Below, one piece after another: positions 1 to 8,613 of a stretch of DNA of 48,187 nt. This DNA is from an uncultured Kiritimatiellota bacterium (GTDB taxonomy: Bacteria; Verrucomicrobiota; Kiritimatiellia; RFP12; UBA1067), in the NCBI GenBank assembly GCA_934667425.1, contig CAKULV010000023.1, forward strand, positions 1 through 48,187. Reading direction: 5' to 3'. The translations under genes and the position numbers were made by a program. Every line of letters begins with the position of its first letter. Positions within the stretch are counted from its first letter, which is position 1. The notes beneath the pieces were generated by a model. The model searched no databases, had not been told where the DNA came from, and saw only the letters and a list, made by a program, of their open reading frames with translations.

Positions 1-10
1 TAAACACCAT
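1..10 (-). CDS. Start of a gene cut by the window edge; candidate immunity gene of the Rhs toxin
   Basis: Only the first three codons (ATG GTG TTT) are inside the window. The ATG lies 24 bases after the stop codon of the Rhs gene on the same strand and is preceded, six bases upstream, by GGGGAG within a long purine run that makes a very good ribosome-binding site. In polymorphic toxin loci the gene directly after the toxin usually encodes the cognate immunity protein. That role here is inferred from position only; nothing of the protein can be read. Confidence 0.4.
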
Positions 11-34
11 AAGAGACTCCCCTCCCTTCCTCCT

Positions 35-3000
35 TCACTCGATCACGCGCGGTATCACACCCTTGCCGTTTAGGTTGACACTCCACGTATGCCCGTAGGC
101 ATACGGGACTCCGCCAGGGACTTCAATATTTGGTTCCTCCAGCCAGTTCATGACATCGACGGGATCCTCAAACGAATCGGAATACCTCATTTTCCCCGAA
201 TAAGACCATTCGTAGCGTTTCATCTCGTACATGACGTCTCCCGCCTTTTCATATGTGGTACGCCATGACCAGTTTAATTTGCCCAGGAGCCTTCCGCGAC
301 CCCATCCGAGCGCAAAGACAATGTGCTCGCAATCGGCGTTAAAGTCAAAACCATTCCACCAGTTGCGGCCAGAGTCGCCATTTAACCTTTTGGCCACAAA
401 TTCTCCAACGGACTTGTATGCGTAGTTCTTCACTGCGCCAAATATCCTGTCCGTAAGCCCCATGACATCGGTGTCGATATAGTCATCCGAGGTCAACCGC
501 CTGACGTTCCACCAGACTGACCCCAGCCAAGGCAACATCACCGAAGCAATCACCGTTTCCGGTGCGTACCTGAAGTAGTAGGCCACCATTTCCCGATTCC
601 CCCATGCCGCGCCAAGCAGATCCACCCCCTCCAGCGGCGAGTTGACCCCGTACGCCAGCCGGTTCCAGCCGTCGGGGTAGCCGAACGGGTCGGCGGTCTG
701 CCACTTGGCGAGGTCCGGGCGGTAGTTGCGGTACAGGAACGAGTACCCGAGGCCCTCGACCTGCGGCTTGCCCGTGAAGAACGCGCCTCCGCCCGCCCCC
801 GGCAGGGGCTCGCCGAACGCGGTCAGGGCGGCGGCGGTGCATTTGCCCCTCGGCTTCGGACGCGACGAGGCGCGTCCCTCCCGGACGCAAACCGTCGTGC
901 CGAGCATGTCGTTCAGGTAGGCAGTCCCCGACGACGACACGATCGGGTTCCCGCCACCAACGTGCGGCTCGCAGATGAACGACTCGTCCCCGCGCCGGAC
1001 GAGCGCGAGAGAGTCCCACGCGAATCGTTCCGCCCTCCCGTCGCCGAAGTCCGCAGTCGCGAGCTGCCCGTCTGCGTGATACGTGTACGTGAGCTTCCTC
1101 TTCCCCTCAGTGACCGACAGCACCTTGTCGAGGTAGCCGTAGCGGTAGGCCCTGCCGCCCTCCCTCACGAGCCGCCCCGCCGCGTCGTAGGCGTACTTGG
1201 TCGTCACGCCGTCCGACGTGGAGCTGACGAGCTGGTTCGCGCCGTCGAACGAGAAGGTGGTCGTCCTGCCGCGCACGGTCTTCCGCACCATGTTCCCCGC
1301 CCTGTCGTAGGCGTAGCGCTCCACCTCGGCCCCATTCTCCCTCACCGCCGTGAGCCTGCCGCGCGCGTCGTAGTCGAACTCCTGCCGGACCCCGTTCGCC
1401 GTGCGGGCCGCGATCCGTCCGTCCGGGGCGTACTCGTACTCCACCGACGCGTCGGGGCTTCCGCGCCCTCCGAGCCACTTGCCCGCGAGCCTCCCAAGCC
1501 TGTCGTACGCGAAGTCGATGGGCGTCCCGTCCACGGTCTGCCTCGACACGCGCCCCTTCGCGTCGTAGCGGTATTTGACGGAGCTTCCGAACGATGATAT
1601 CTCCGAGAGCCGCCCGAACCTGTCGTACGCGCGGCGCTCTACGGTCTCGATCCCGTCCGGATGGCGGATCCTGAGCGACGTGCGCCGCCCGTAGGCGTCG
1701 TAGGCGTAGGTGGACACGGTGCCGTTCTCGTCCTTCTCCGCGAGCCGCCCGAAGTGGTCGTAGCGGTACGTCTCACTCAGGTCTCCGCGCGTGCGCTCCG
1801 AGATGCGGCCCCACCTGTCGTAGGAGAACGTCTCGACCTCGCCCTTCGCGTACTCGATCCGCGTGACGCGGCCGAGCGCGTCGGACTCGCGGCGGACGGT
1901 GCGGTCGACGCGCCCCGTCACGGAGGACGAGACCTCGGCGGCGAGGCCGTCCGGGCCGCGCTTCGCGGACGTGAGCTGCCCGGCCGCCGTGAGGCGGGAC
2001 GAGAGCCCGAACCTGTCCCAGCCGAACGCGATCTCGTTCCCGTTCTCGTCCACCACCTTCGTGAGCCGTCCGAGCGCGTCGTGCGCGTACGAGACGGCGG
2101 AGCCGTCCGCATGTTCCTCCCCCACGACGCGGCCGAGGGCGTCGCGGGACACGGCGATGGTGCGGCCGTCGCGGTCCGTGGCGGAGACGGGCAGGCCAGT
2201 CGGGCCGTAGCCCACCTCGACGGACGAGAGGACGGCGCTTCCGTCAAGCCTCTCCACCTTCGCGACGCCGCCGTGGTCGGCGTAGGTCCGGCGGGTCACG
2301 ATGCCGTAGGCGTCGGTATGCGACACGGGGCGGTTGTAGCGGTCGTAGGCGACGGAGACGGAGCCGAAGCCATCCGAGACGCGCGACGGGAAGCCTCCGG
2401 GCGCGTACTCCACCGAAAGCGTCCGGCACCCGTCCGTGACGCGCACGGGCCTCCCGGCCCTGTCGCGGGATACGGACACGGTGCGCACGGCGGCGCCGTC
2501 CGCGCCAAGCTCCGAGACTGAGGCGAGTCGCCCCGCCCTGTCGTACGAGAACGACCGCACCGGCTCCGTGGAGAGGGTCCAGCCCGCCCGGCGCGAGAGT
2601 CTCACGCAGTTGCCCGCGCCGTCGTATTCGAGGATGCGGTGGTTGCCGAGGCGGTCGGTGACCCTCACGGGCTTCCCTGTCGCCCTGTCGTAGCGGAACG
2701 ACACGGCGTCCCGCCCGCGCCAGTCCACGACCTTGCGCACCCTGCCGAGGTACGCGACGTCGTGGCGCATGAAGTAGTAGGTGGTCGTCGTCCGGCCCGC
2801 GAAGTCAGTGACGCGGAGCGTCCCCACCCTCTCGTCGAAGTCGTGCGTGGCCGTGCCGCCGAGGGCGTCCGTGAGGCGGATGGATGTCTTCGTGGGGTAC
2901 GAGTACCTGTAGTCCGCGTCGGACATGAGGCGCCCCGCCACCTTGCCGGTGTGCGCGACGCCACTCTTCCTGTCTTCGCTCAGGATGTTGCGGCGGCGCT

Positions 3001-3955
3001 CCTCCGGCGTCTCGGCCTGGACCGCGAACCTCTCCGCGCGGCCCCCGCGGACGGCGGAGGCGAGGTAGCCGCCGGAGTACGCGAACTTCTCCGGCGCGAG
3101 GGAGGCGACCCTGACGGACGCGAGGGCCTGGACATCGAGGGTCGAGGCAAGCCCGTCCGCCGTCTCCGGGAGCGAGACGAACCGCATGCCGGCATACGAG
3201 AGCGCGATGCGCACCCCGTTCACGAGCATCGACCTGGCGAGGCCCCCATCGTGGGTCATCTCGATGAAGCTGACGCCCCTCGACGACACGGAGAGCAGTT
3301 CGCCGGAGGGGCCGCGCGAGAACGTCGCGGTCTCGCCCGACGGGGTGGATATGGAGGATATCCGCCCGTCCTCGTACGAGAGGCGCCAGCCCGCCATGCC
3401 GCCCTTGCCGACGATCGAGAACCTGCGGCACTTCGCGTAGTCGGAGGACACGGTGTCCGACTCCCAGTCCGTGTACGGCGCGAAGAGCCCGCGTCCCTTC
3501 CTCGCGGCCTCCACGGGCTCCAGCGTCACCGCGCCCTTCGGGGGCCTCTCGCCCTTCGGGCGGAACCGGATGCGCTCGCCCCACGGGGCGTCCCAAGTGA
3601 GGCCGCCGCGCTCCCACCTGACGGACGACTCAAGCTGCGGGGAGCGCCAGCCGAAGCCGAACATGCCGGAGGAAGAGCTGGCGGACGAGTAGACGAGTTC
3701 AACTGGGATGCGCAGCTCCGGCGCGACGTTCGCGACGCCGAGGTCCCGGCGCACGGTGAAGCCGGGTTCCGTCAGCGAGGCCTTGCCCGCGAGCAGCGGG
3801 CGGGTACGGAAGTCTGGGGCGTCGGCGGCGGAGCGGAGGGGAAACGCGCACACGGAGAGCAGCGCGATGGCGGCCATGGAGGCCCGTAGGCCGGGGCGCA
3901 TGCGGGATGGCGGAGTGGCGGCGTGCGGATTGCGGCGGATGTCCTGGCTGTCCAT
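35..3955 (-). CDS. Rhs/YD-repeat secreted protein with variable C-terminal tip (putative polymorphic toxin)
   Basis: This 1306-residue protein begins with a signal-peptide-like stretch (an internal Met at about residue 19, then a hydrophobic run ending A-D-A near residue 46). Residues of about 400 to 1000 are a long series of Y-D-x-x-G-R-L repeats, the beta-strand units of the Rhs/Tc shell that encapsulates a toxin. The core ends at about residue 1115 with a degenerate Rhs motif: a Y-R-N-Y-R-P-D-L-A-K-W segment, then a D-P-F-G segment, then D-L-L-G in place of the usual D-P-x-G. The following 191 residues resemble no family I can name and carry the DNA of clearly lower GC. An AGGAAAGGA site precedes the start. 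A palindromic repeat (858-877) lies inside the reading frame. Neither effector function nor secretion route is shown; it could be a cell-surface YD-repeat protein instead. Confidence 0.85.
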   Translation of the reverse strand: MDSQDIRRNPHAATPPSRMRPGLRASMAAIALLSVCAFPLRSAADAPDFRTRPLLAGKASLTEPGFTVRRDLGVANVAPELRIPVELVYSSASSSSGMFGFGWRSPQLESSVRWERGGLTWDAPWGERIRFRPKGERPPKGAVTLEPVEAARKGRGLFAPYTDWESDTVSSDYAKCRRFSIVGKGGMAGWRLSYEDGRISSISTPSGETATFSRGPSGELLSVSSRGVSFIEMTHDGGLARSMLVNGVRIALSYAGMRFVSLPETADGLASTLDVQALASVRVASLAPEKFAYSGGYLASAVRGGRAERFAVQAETPEERRRNILSEDRKSGVAHTGKVAGRLMSDADYRYSYPTKTSIRLTDALGGTATHDFDERVGTLRVTDFAGRTTTTYYFMRHDVAYLGRVRKVVDWRGRDAVSFRYDRATGKPVRVTDRLGNHRILEYDGAGNCVRLSRRAGWTLSTEPVRSFSYDRAGRLASVSELGADGAAVRTVSVSRDRAGRPVRVTDGCRTLSVEYAPGGFPSRVSDGFGSVSVAYDRYNRPVSHTDAYGIVTRRTYADHGGVAKVERLDGSAVLSSVEVGYGPTGLPVSATDRDGRTIAVSRDALGRVVGEEHADGSAVSYAHDALGRLTKVVDENGNEIAFGWDRFGLSSRLTAAGQLTSAKRGPDGLAAEVSSSVTGRVDRTVRRESDALGRVTRIEYAKGEVETFSYDRWGRISERTRGDLSETYRYDHFGRLAEKDENGTVSTYAYDAYGRRTSLRIRHPDGIETVERRAYDRFGRLSEISSFGSSVKYRYDAKGRVSRQTVDGTPIDFAYDRLGRLAGKWLGGRGSPDASVEYEYAPDGRIAARTANGVRQEFDYDARGRLTAVRENGAEVERYAYDRAGNMVRKTVRGRTTTFSFDGANQLVSSTSDGVTTKYAYDAAGRLVREGGRAYRYGYLDKVLSVTEGKRKLTYTYHADGQLATADFGDGRAERFAWDSLALVRRGDESFICEPHVGGGNPIVSSSGTAYLNDMLGTTVCVREGRASSRPKPRGKCTAAALTAFGEPLPGAGGGAFFTGKPQVEGLGYSFLYRNYRPDLAKWQTADPFGYPDGWNRLAYGVNSPLEGVDLLGAAWGNREMVAYYFRYAPETVIASVMLPWLGSVWWNVRRLTSDDYIDTDVMGLTDRIFGAVKNYAYKSVGEFVAKRLNGDSGRNWWNGFDFNADCEHIVFALGWGRGRLLGKLNWSWRTTYEKAGDVMYEMKRYEWSYSGKMRYSDSFEDPVDVMNWLEEPNIEVPGGVPYAYGHTWSVNLNGKGVIPRVIE
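858..882. repeat. Palindromic repeat copy 1 (GGACGCG-6-CGCGTCC, followed by CTCCC) inside the Rhs gene
   Basis: A perfect 7-bp inverted repeat with loop ACGAGG is followed by CTCCC. The same arrangement with loop ACGGAG occurs at 16342-16366. Here it encodes a basic patch (R-E-G-R-A-S-S-R-P-K-P-R) in the Rhs protein between the last repeats and the core motif, so the reading frame tolerates it. Two copies show that it is dispersed; total number in the genome is unknown. Confidence 0.6.
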
Positions 3956-4034
3956 GCGGTTTCCTTTCCTGTGACGTGGTCGCGGCTACGAAGCAGGACG
4001 CATCCCCAAAGATGCACCCCGACGGAACGCAGCC

Positions 4035-4064
4035 ATTGTACCACAGCCCCGATCCGGAAGTCAA
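4035..4064 (-). promoter_or_regulatory. Sigma70-like promoter of the Rhs gene
   Basis: Read on the minus strand: TTGACT (4064-4059), an 18-base spacer, then TACAAT (4040-4035). Each hexamer matches the consensus at five of six positions. It sits about 80 bases before the Rhs start codon and points at it. Confidence 0.65.
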
Positions 4065-4087
4065 CGGCCTCGGAAGAAATCTTTATG

Positions 4088-4768
4088 TCAACTCCGCGCG
4101 CATCGCTCCGCGAAAATCGAATCCGCCGCCGCGGCAAGGGACTTGAAGCATGAGCATATCCCCAGGATTTCAGGAGTCGGCTGAATGCGGTCGGGGATAA
4201 GCACCGGATTGCACCCGGCGGCATGGGCCGCCCGTATCCCTGTGAACGCATCCTCGAACACGAGGCATCGAGGTGGCGGCACATCGATCCTGGATGCGGC
4301 CAGAAGGAATATGTCGGGGGCGGGCTTTCCGTGTACGACATCCTCGCCCGTCACGATCGCGCCAAACATTCCGAGAAGGCCGGACGAGCGAAGGTTGTGT
4401 TCCACGAGGCTTCGCAATGAGCTGGAGGCGACCGCCGTGCGGATGCCATTCTCGCGACACTTCGCGAGCATCTTGCGTACGCCCGGCTTTAGCGTGGGCA
4501 CCGATTCGGCCTGTGCGCTGAAAGCCATGTCCAGCGCCCGTTCGATGTAGGCATCTACGTCTATGTCCGGAAGAAACCGCCGGATGACATCCGGAAGCTC
4601 CTTCCTGCCGCATCCGCAACAGGCGTACGGCAATGCGTCCGGCACCTTTACCCCGAACTCGGCGCCGACCTTCCGCCAGGCGCGTTCGAACAGCACCTCG
4701 GTGTCGAAAAGGAGGCCATCCTGATCGAAGATGGCCCCCTTTATCCAAGCGACATCCGGCAGATCCAT
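4088..4768 (-). CDS. HAD-superfamily phosphatase/phosphomutase, beta-phosphoglucomutase-like
   Basis: A 226-residue cytoplasmic HAD hydrolase. Motif I is F-D-Q-D-G-L-L-F-D-T-E (nucleophile Asp15, acid/base Asp17), motif II is the Ser in A-V-A-S-S-S, motif III the Lys in G-K-P-A-P-D, and motif IV the E-D in L-V-F-E-D-A. A helical cap lies between motifs I and II, the layout of the beta-PGM/phosphatase subgroup that acts on sugar phosphates. I chose the ATG at 4768 because an upstream in-frame ATG would bury 47 unrelated residues in the preceding gene, and because the chosen start leaves only 25 bases after that gene's stop. Co-transcription with the esterase suggests sugar-phosphate handling, but the substrate cannot be read. 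Confidence 0.85.
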   Translation of the reverse strand: MDLPDVAWIKGAIFDQDGLLFDTEVLFERAWRKVGAEFGVKVPDALPYACCGCGRKELPDVIRRFLPDIDVDAYIERALDMAFSAQAESVPTLKPGVRKMLAKCRENGIRTAVASSSLRSLVEHNLRSSGLLGMFGAIVTGEDVVHGKPAPDIFLLAASRIDVPPPRCLVFEDAFTGIRAAHAAGCNPVLIPDRIQPTPEILGICSCFKSLAAAADSIFAERCARS

Positions 4769-4793
4769 GCCAGTTCCAGCGATTAATGCCGCA

Positions 4794-6170
4794 TCACTTC
4801 TCGCGGATCCAGTCCCTTGTAGGATAGGCCGGCGGCACATATCCATGCTCGGATCCCTGCACCCAGACCACCTTCTTGTTTCCGGGGATGTTGTTGTAGA
4901 GCTTCGCAAGCCCGGTGGGAGGGCAGCAATAGTCGCCGAGTCCGGCGCGGGTGATGATCGTTTTGCACGAAGCCGGGATGCGCTTGCCGAAGTTCGCCGC
5001 GTCGTAGTACCCCATGGACTCTGTCCAGGGGATGTACCAGCCGTCGCCGGAAAGCTTTAGCGACCTGTCCTTGCGGAGCTTGCCGGAAGTGTACATGTCG
5101 CAGCACCACGTGACGCTGCTCTCGGCGCGAGTGACGCCCTCGCCGCAGCCTGCCGCCCAGATCGTCTGGAGTCCGCCCTGGCTTCCGCCTGAGGCGATTA
5201 GGTCCATGCCGTTCCAGCCCTCGACGGTCTTCAGGTACTGGAGCGCGCGCTTCACGCGAAGCACCATGCCGTTGAAGTAGGCCACTTCCGGATCCTCGTT
5301 CTGCTTGGCGTCGAACGCATAGGCATTGTCATGCGAGCGGATTTCCCACCGCAGGGCCTTCGTATAGGCCTCGTCTCCGCCGAATGCGGGAAGCTTCAGG
5401 CCGTGCGCGTTGATGTTGAGGACAATCTCGTGCTCGCGCGCCCAGCCCGGCGCGGCGTGTGTGCAACGGTCGCCGCTGTAGCCGTGTGTCTCCAGGCGCG
5501 CCGGGAACCTCTTCCCGTCCGCAACGGCCACGGGGATGGACAGGTAGCCAGTGACAGGCCGCAATCCTGCGCAGCGGATCTCGATGGCGTAGAGCTTCGC
5601 CTTCTTGTTCCCGCAGGGGATCTCGATGCGCTCGGCCTTGAGCGGAACGAGATAGAGACGCTTGTACTGGGCCGCCCAGAATGCATCGAAGTCCTTCGGC
5701 TCGGGATGGCTCGCGAGCGTATCGACATCCGCGCCTGCGCCGCCATCGAAGAACACGGCCTTCTTCATGCGTTCAAAGGCGTTCATGGCCTTCTGCCCCT
5801 CAGGGGTCGTCGCGTCGCCAAGGAACTTCTTCGTGTAGCGCTTGCCGGACTTGTCCACAACATACGCCTCAAGACGGACGAATCCAGCCTTGTCGAGCCT
5901 TGCCTTGTACGTGAACGGCATGCTCTCCAGCGGAATGCGTCCCTTCTCGACAGTCCCGAAATCGTCCGTGCGCTTCCAGTCAAGGAAATATTCGCCCGGC
6001 GGCACTGCGCCGTCCAGATCCATGGCCGTGAGGGTGAACGTCATCTCCTCTCCAGCGCGGTACGAGACGGGATCCTTGTCAGTCTCACCCTTTATCCATG
6101 CCTTGTCAAGCAAGCCTCCGAACGCCGTACAGGCGCAGAGAACAGAAGCACACAACAGTTTAAGTGACAT
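4794..6170 (-). CDS. Secreted acetyl xylan esterase / cephalosporin-C deacetylase family (CE7-like)
   Basis: A 458-residue alpha/beta-hydrolase with an N-terminal signal peptide of about 18 residues (L-L-C-A-S-V-L-C-A-C-T-A-F-G) and an N-terminal beta-rich region before the hydrolase domain. The nucleophile elbow is G-G-S-Q-G-G with Ser330; the catalytic Asp lies in G-L-G-D-Y-C-C-P-P, the hallmark of the AXE1/CE7 family; the His is in S-E-H-G-Y close to the C-terminus. CE7 enzymes remove acetyl groups from xylo-oligosaccharides, and export suggests action on dietary or host polysaccharide in the periplasm or outside. It is the first gene after a good promoter and is followed by a HAD phosphatase in a probable two-gene operon. 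AAGGAGAGAG precedes the ATG. Confidence 0.88.
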   Translation of the reverse strand: MSLKLLCASVLCACTAFGGLLDKAWIKGETDKDPVSYRAGEEMTFTLTAMDLDGAVPPGEYFLDWKRTDDFGTVEKGRIPLESMPFTYKARLDKAGFVRLEAYVVDKSGKRYTKKFLGDATTPEGQKAMNAFERMKKAVFFDGGAGADVDTLASHPEPKDFDAFWAAQYKRLYLVPLKAERIEIPCGNKKAKLYAIEIRCAGLRPVTGYLSIPVAVADGKRFPARLETHGYSGDRCTHAAPGWAREHEIVLNINAHGLKLPAFGGDEAYTKALRWEIRSHDNAYAFDAKQNEDPEVAYFNGMVLRVKRALQYLKTVEGWNGMDLIASGGSQGGLQTIWAAGCGEGVTRAESSVTWCCDMYTSGKLRKDRSLKLSGDGWYIPWTESMGYYDAANFGKRIPASCKTIITRAGLGDYCCPPTGLAKLYNNIPGNKKVVWVQGSEHGYVPPAYPTRDWIREK

Positions 6171-6201
6171 ACTCTCTCCTTATGGTTAAATGACGAAGAC
6201 G

Positions 6202-6230
6202 ATTATAGCAAAAACCAAGCGCCATGTCAC
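6202..6230 (-). promoter_or_regulatory. Sigma70-like promoter of the esterase-HAD operon
   Basis: Minus strand: GTGACA (6230-6225), a 17-base spacer, TATAAT (6207-6202). The -10 is perfect and the -35 matches five of six. The initiation codon is about 32 bases downstream with a good ribosome-binding site. Confidence 0.75.
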
Positions 6231-6272
6231 CGTTACGTTCTCTATGTGGGCGCATCTCCATGAAATGCGCAA

Positions 6273-6308
6273 AGAGGGACGGCAAGCCTGTGGCTGCGCC
6301 GTCCCTCT
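6273..6308 (-). terminator. serC: Hairpin after serC, probable terminator
   Basis: An exact 11-bp inverted repeat (AGAGGGACGGC / GCCGTCCCTCT) with a 14-base loop begins 22 bases after the serC stop. The U-tract after it is short (TTTGCGCATTT), so termination may be incomplete. Confidence 0.6.
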
Positions 6309-6329
6309 CTGCCATTGTGTCGGCTGAAG

Positions 6330-7406
6330 TCAGCCGTTCTTCTTCTCGAAGTCCTTCATGAACGCGACGAGAGCGTCAACGCCTTCCATCGGGAATGCGT
6401 TGTAGATCGAGGCGCGGATGCCGCCAACGCTCCTGTGGCCCTTGAGCGAACCCATTCCAAGCTTCTTCGCCTCTGAGACAAACAGGGCCTCAAGCTCCTC
6501 CGTGGGCAGCCTCCACGTGACGTTCATGTTCGAGCGGAATTCCTTCTTCGCCGTGCCGCGGTAGAATTCGGTGGAGTCGATGACGTCGTAGATCTTCTTT
6601 GCCTTTTCGGCGTTGAGCTTGAAGAGGTTCTCCTTGCCCATCTTCTTCACCCACTTCATCGTCTCGCCGAAGATGTAGATGCCCCATGTCGGCGGCGTAT
6701 TGTAGAGCGAGTTGTTGTCCACAAACGTGCGGTACTGGAGCATCGTAGGCAACGACGCATCGCCCTTCTCGGCGAACTCCTTGCGGATCGCGACAACGGC
6801 CATGCCGGAAGGGCCGAGGTTCTTCTGGGCACCGGCGTAGAACATCGAGAACTTCGTGTAGTCGCGAGGGCAGGAAAGGATGTCGGAGGACATGTCCCCG
6901 ATGAGAGGCGAACCAGTATCCGGTATCTCCTTCATCTCCGCGCCGGAAATCGTCTCGTTCGTGCAGATGTGGCTGTACGCGGCGCCGGGAGTCCACTTGT
7001 ATTCGCCGGCATCGGGCTGGCGGGTGGGGATATCCTTCTGGCAGTCGGCGGCGATGTTCACTGTGCCGATCTTCTGAGCCTCCTTCAGGGCCTTGCCGCC
7101 CCACGTGCCGCTCTTGACGTAGTCGGCGACCTTGTCCTTGCCGAGGAAGTTCATCGGTATCATCGCAAACTGGAGCGAAGCGCCGCCCTGGATGAAGCAT
7201 ACAGACCAGTCGTCATCGAGTCCGCAAAGTTCCTTGAACGTGGCAATTGCCTCCTGGTGGATCGCATCGTATTCCTTGCCACGATGGGACATCTCCATCA
7301 CGGACATTCCCGATCCCTTGTAATCCACCAGATTCTGCTGCGCCTCCTGCAGAACCTCAAGCGGGAGCACCGCCGGACCGGCTGAGAAATTGTAGACTCT
7401 CGACAT
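6330..7406 (-). CDS. serC: Phosphoserine aminotransferase
   Basis: This 358-residue, full-length class V PLP aminotransferase converts 3-phosphohydroxypyruvate and glutamate to phosphoserine in serine biosynthesis, and can act on the analogous vitamin B6 intermediate. It starts with N-F-S-A-G-P-A-V-L-P, contains the substrate loop G-G-A-S-L-Q-F, the PLP lysine Lys195 in A-G-A-Q-K-N-L-G-P-S, and the C-terminal H-R-S-V-G-G-I-R-A-S-I-Y-N-A typical of SerC. It begins seven bases after the ftsW-like stop, with AAAGGAGG overlapping the end of that gene, so it is translated from the same message as the LysM and FtsW genes. serA and serB are not in the window. Confidence 0.97.
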   Translation of the reverse strand: MSRVYNFSAGPAVLPLEVLQEAQQNLVDYKGSGMSVMEMSHRGKEYDAIHQEAIATFKELCGLDDDWSVCFIQGGASLQFAMIPMNFLGKDKVADYVKSGTWGGKALKEAQKIGTVNIAADCQKDIPTRQPDAGEYKWTPGAAYSHICTNETISGAEMKEIPDTGSPLIGDMSSDILSCPRDYTKFSMFYAGAQKNLGPSGMAVVAIRKEFAEKGDASLPTMLQYRTFVDNNSLYNTPPTWGIYIFGETMKWVKKMGKENLFKLNAEKAKKIYDVIDSTEFYRGTAKKEFRSNMNVTWRLPTEELEALFVSEAKKLGMGSLKGHRSVGGIRASIYNAFPMEGVDALVAFMKDFEKKNG

Positions 7407-7413
7407 TTTTTAC

Positions 7414-8613
7414 TTAACCTCCTTTGATGTGAAAAACGGCTTGTATTTTACTCTTTTCCCTAATCCGTTGCAAGTCCGCCTGACGCGATATGTTTATGAG
7501 CACCCCAACGGCAATCAAAGCCGTCATGAGGTTCGTGCCGCCATAGCTGATGAAAGGAAGCGCAAGGCCCTTCGTGGGCAAGAGGCCCGTAACAACCCCC
7601 ATGTTGAACATCGCCTGGAAGAATATGAGGAACGTCATCCCAAAGGCCATGAGCCTGCCAAGCCGATCGCAGGACTTCGCCGCGATAATCATTCCGCAAA
7701 CGAACACGGTGACGAACAGCGACAGCATGAGGAGCGAAAACACCACCCCCCATTCCTCGGCCCCAATGGCAAAGATGAAATCGGTGTGGTTTTCCGGAAG
7801 GTAGCGTTCCTTCTGCCTTGAGTTGCAGTATCCAAGCCCGGTCTCGCCGCCATTGCGGATCGCTATCAGAGCCTGGTCAAGCTGGTGGTTGGCCTCGCGG
7901 GCATCCTCGGTAGAGACGGTGAGGTCGCCAAGCCATGGACACCACGCGGAGAGGTGGACTTTCGCGGTCTCCGGCATCCATGCCGATATGCGCCTCATGC
8001 GGTTGCCGTTCGACAGCAGAAGCGACCCGACCAGGACCGTTCCCGCCACACCGAGCAGGATCATGTGCCGCCACCTCATACCGGCTATGAACATCAGCAC
8101 TCCGCCAGAAAGCGCAATCACCATTGTTGACCCGAAATCCGGCTCGAACACGGCAAGGAGCATCGGCACCGCTATGATCGCCAGGGCGCGAAGCGCCCCC
8201 TTCCAGAAAAGCTCGATCCGCCAGCCCGCCCTGTCGAGGAATACCGACATCGTTATCACAACCGCGATCTTCGCGAATTCGCTCGGCTGGATGTGGATGG
8301 GCCCAAGCATCAGCCATCGGCGAGAGCCGTTGATCGGACGGAAGCCGAACACGGCCGCAAGCGCAATGACGACCGACACGTACATAAGCACGGTCAGCCA
8401 CCTGTGCTCGCGCCATTTGCGGTAGTCGAAGAACACCGCCGCGAGAAACAGCGGCATTGCGATCGCCAGCCAGCGCCCCTGCTGCTTGAGGAAATAATAG
8501 AAATCGTGGTACTTCCTGTATCCGACCGGGCTACCGGCCGACGAAAGCACCACGAATCCTATCGCGACAAGTGCGAGGACTGCAAGTCCAAGAACTACGC
8601 GAGCCTGTCTCAC
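7414..8613 (-). CDS. ftsW: FtsW/RodA/SpoVE-family peptidoglycan glycosyltransferase
   Basis: A 399-residue SEDS-family integral membrane protein with about ten hydrophobic segments. Conserved SEDS motifs are all present: N-G-S-R-R-W-L, Q-P-S-E-F-A-K, E-P-D-F-G-S-T, L-P-E-N-H-T-D-F-I-F-A, and L-P-T-K-G-L-A-L-P-F-I-S-Y-G-G. These enzymes polymerise lipid II during division (FtsW) or elongation (RodA); the L-P-E-N-H-T-D and P-T-K-G-L-P wording fits FtsW better, but RodA cannot be excluded. The start is GTG and overlaps the stop of the LysM gene by four bases (GTGA), indicating translational coupling. No dcw-cluster neighbours (mur genes, ftsZ) are nearby, so the gene has moved away from the usual cluster. 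Confidence 0.92.
   Translation of the reverse strand: MRQARVVLGLAVLALVAIGFVVLSSAGSPVGYRKYHDFYYFLKQQGRWLAIAMPLFLAAVFFDYRKWREHRWLTVLMYVSVVIALAAVFGFRPINGSRRWLMLGPIHIQPSEFAKIAVVITMSVFLDRAGWRIELFWKGALRALAIIAVPMLLAVFEPDFGSTMVIALSGGVLMFIAGMRWRHMILLGVAGTVLVGSLLLSNGNRMRRISAWMPETAKVHLSAWCPWLGDLTVSTEDAREANHQLDQALIAIRNGGETGLGYCNSRQKERYLPENHTDFIFAIGAEEWGVVFSLLMLSLFVTVFVCGMIIAAKSCDRLGRLMAFGMTFLIFFQAMFNMGVVTGLLPTKGLALPFISYGGTNLMTALIAVGVLINISRQADLQRIREKSKIQAVFHIKGG

Noticed and set aside
92..108. CCCGTA-GGCA-TACGGG perfect inverted repeat in the Rhs tip.
   Set aside because: Short, inside coding sequence, single copy; no reason to assign function.
2639..3889. A 416-codon plus-strand frame opposite the Rhs gene.
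   Set aside because: Arises from GC-rich codon structure of the true gene; rich in R, A, P and H with no domain.
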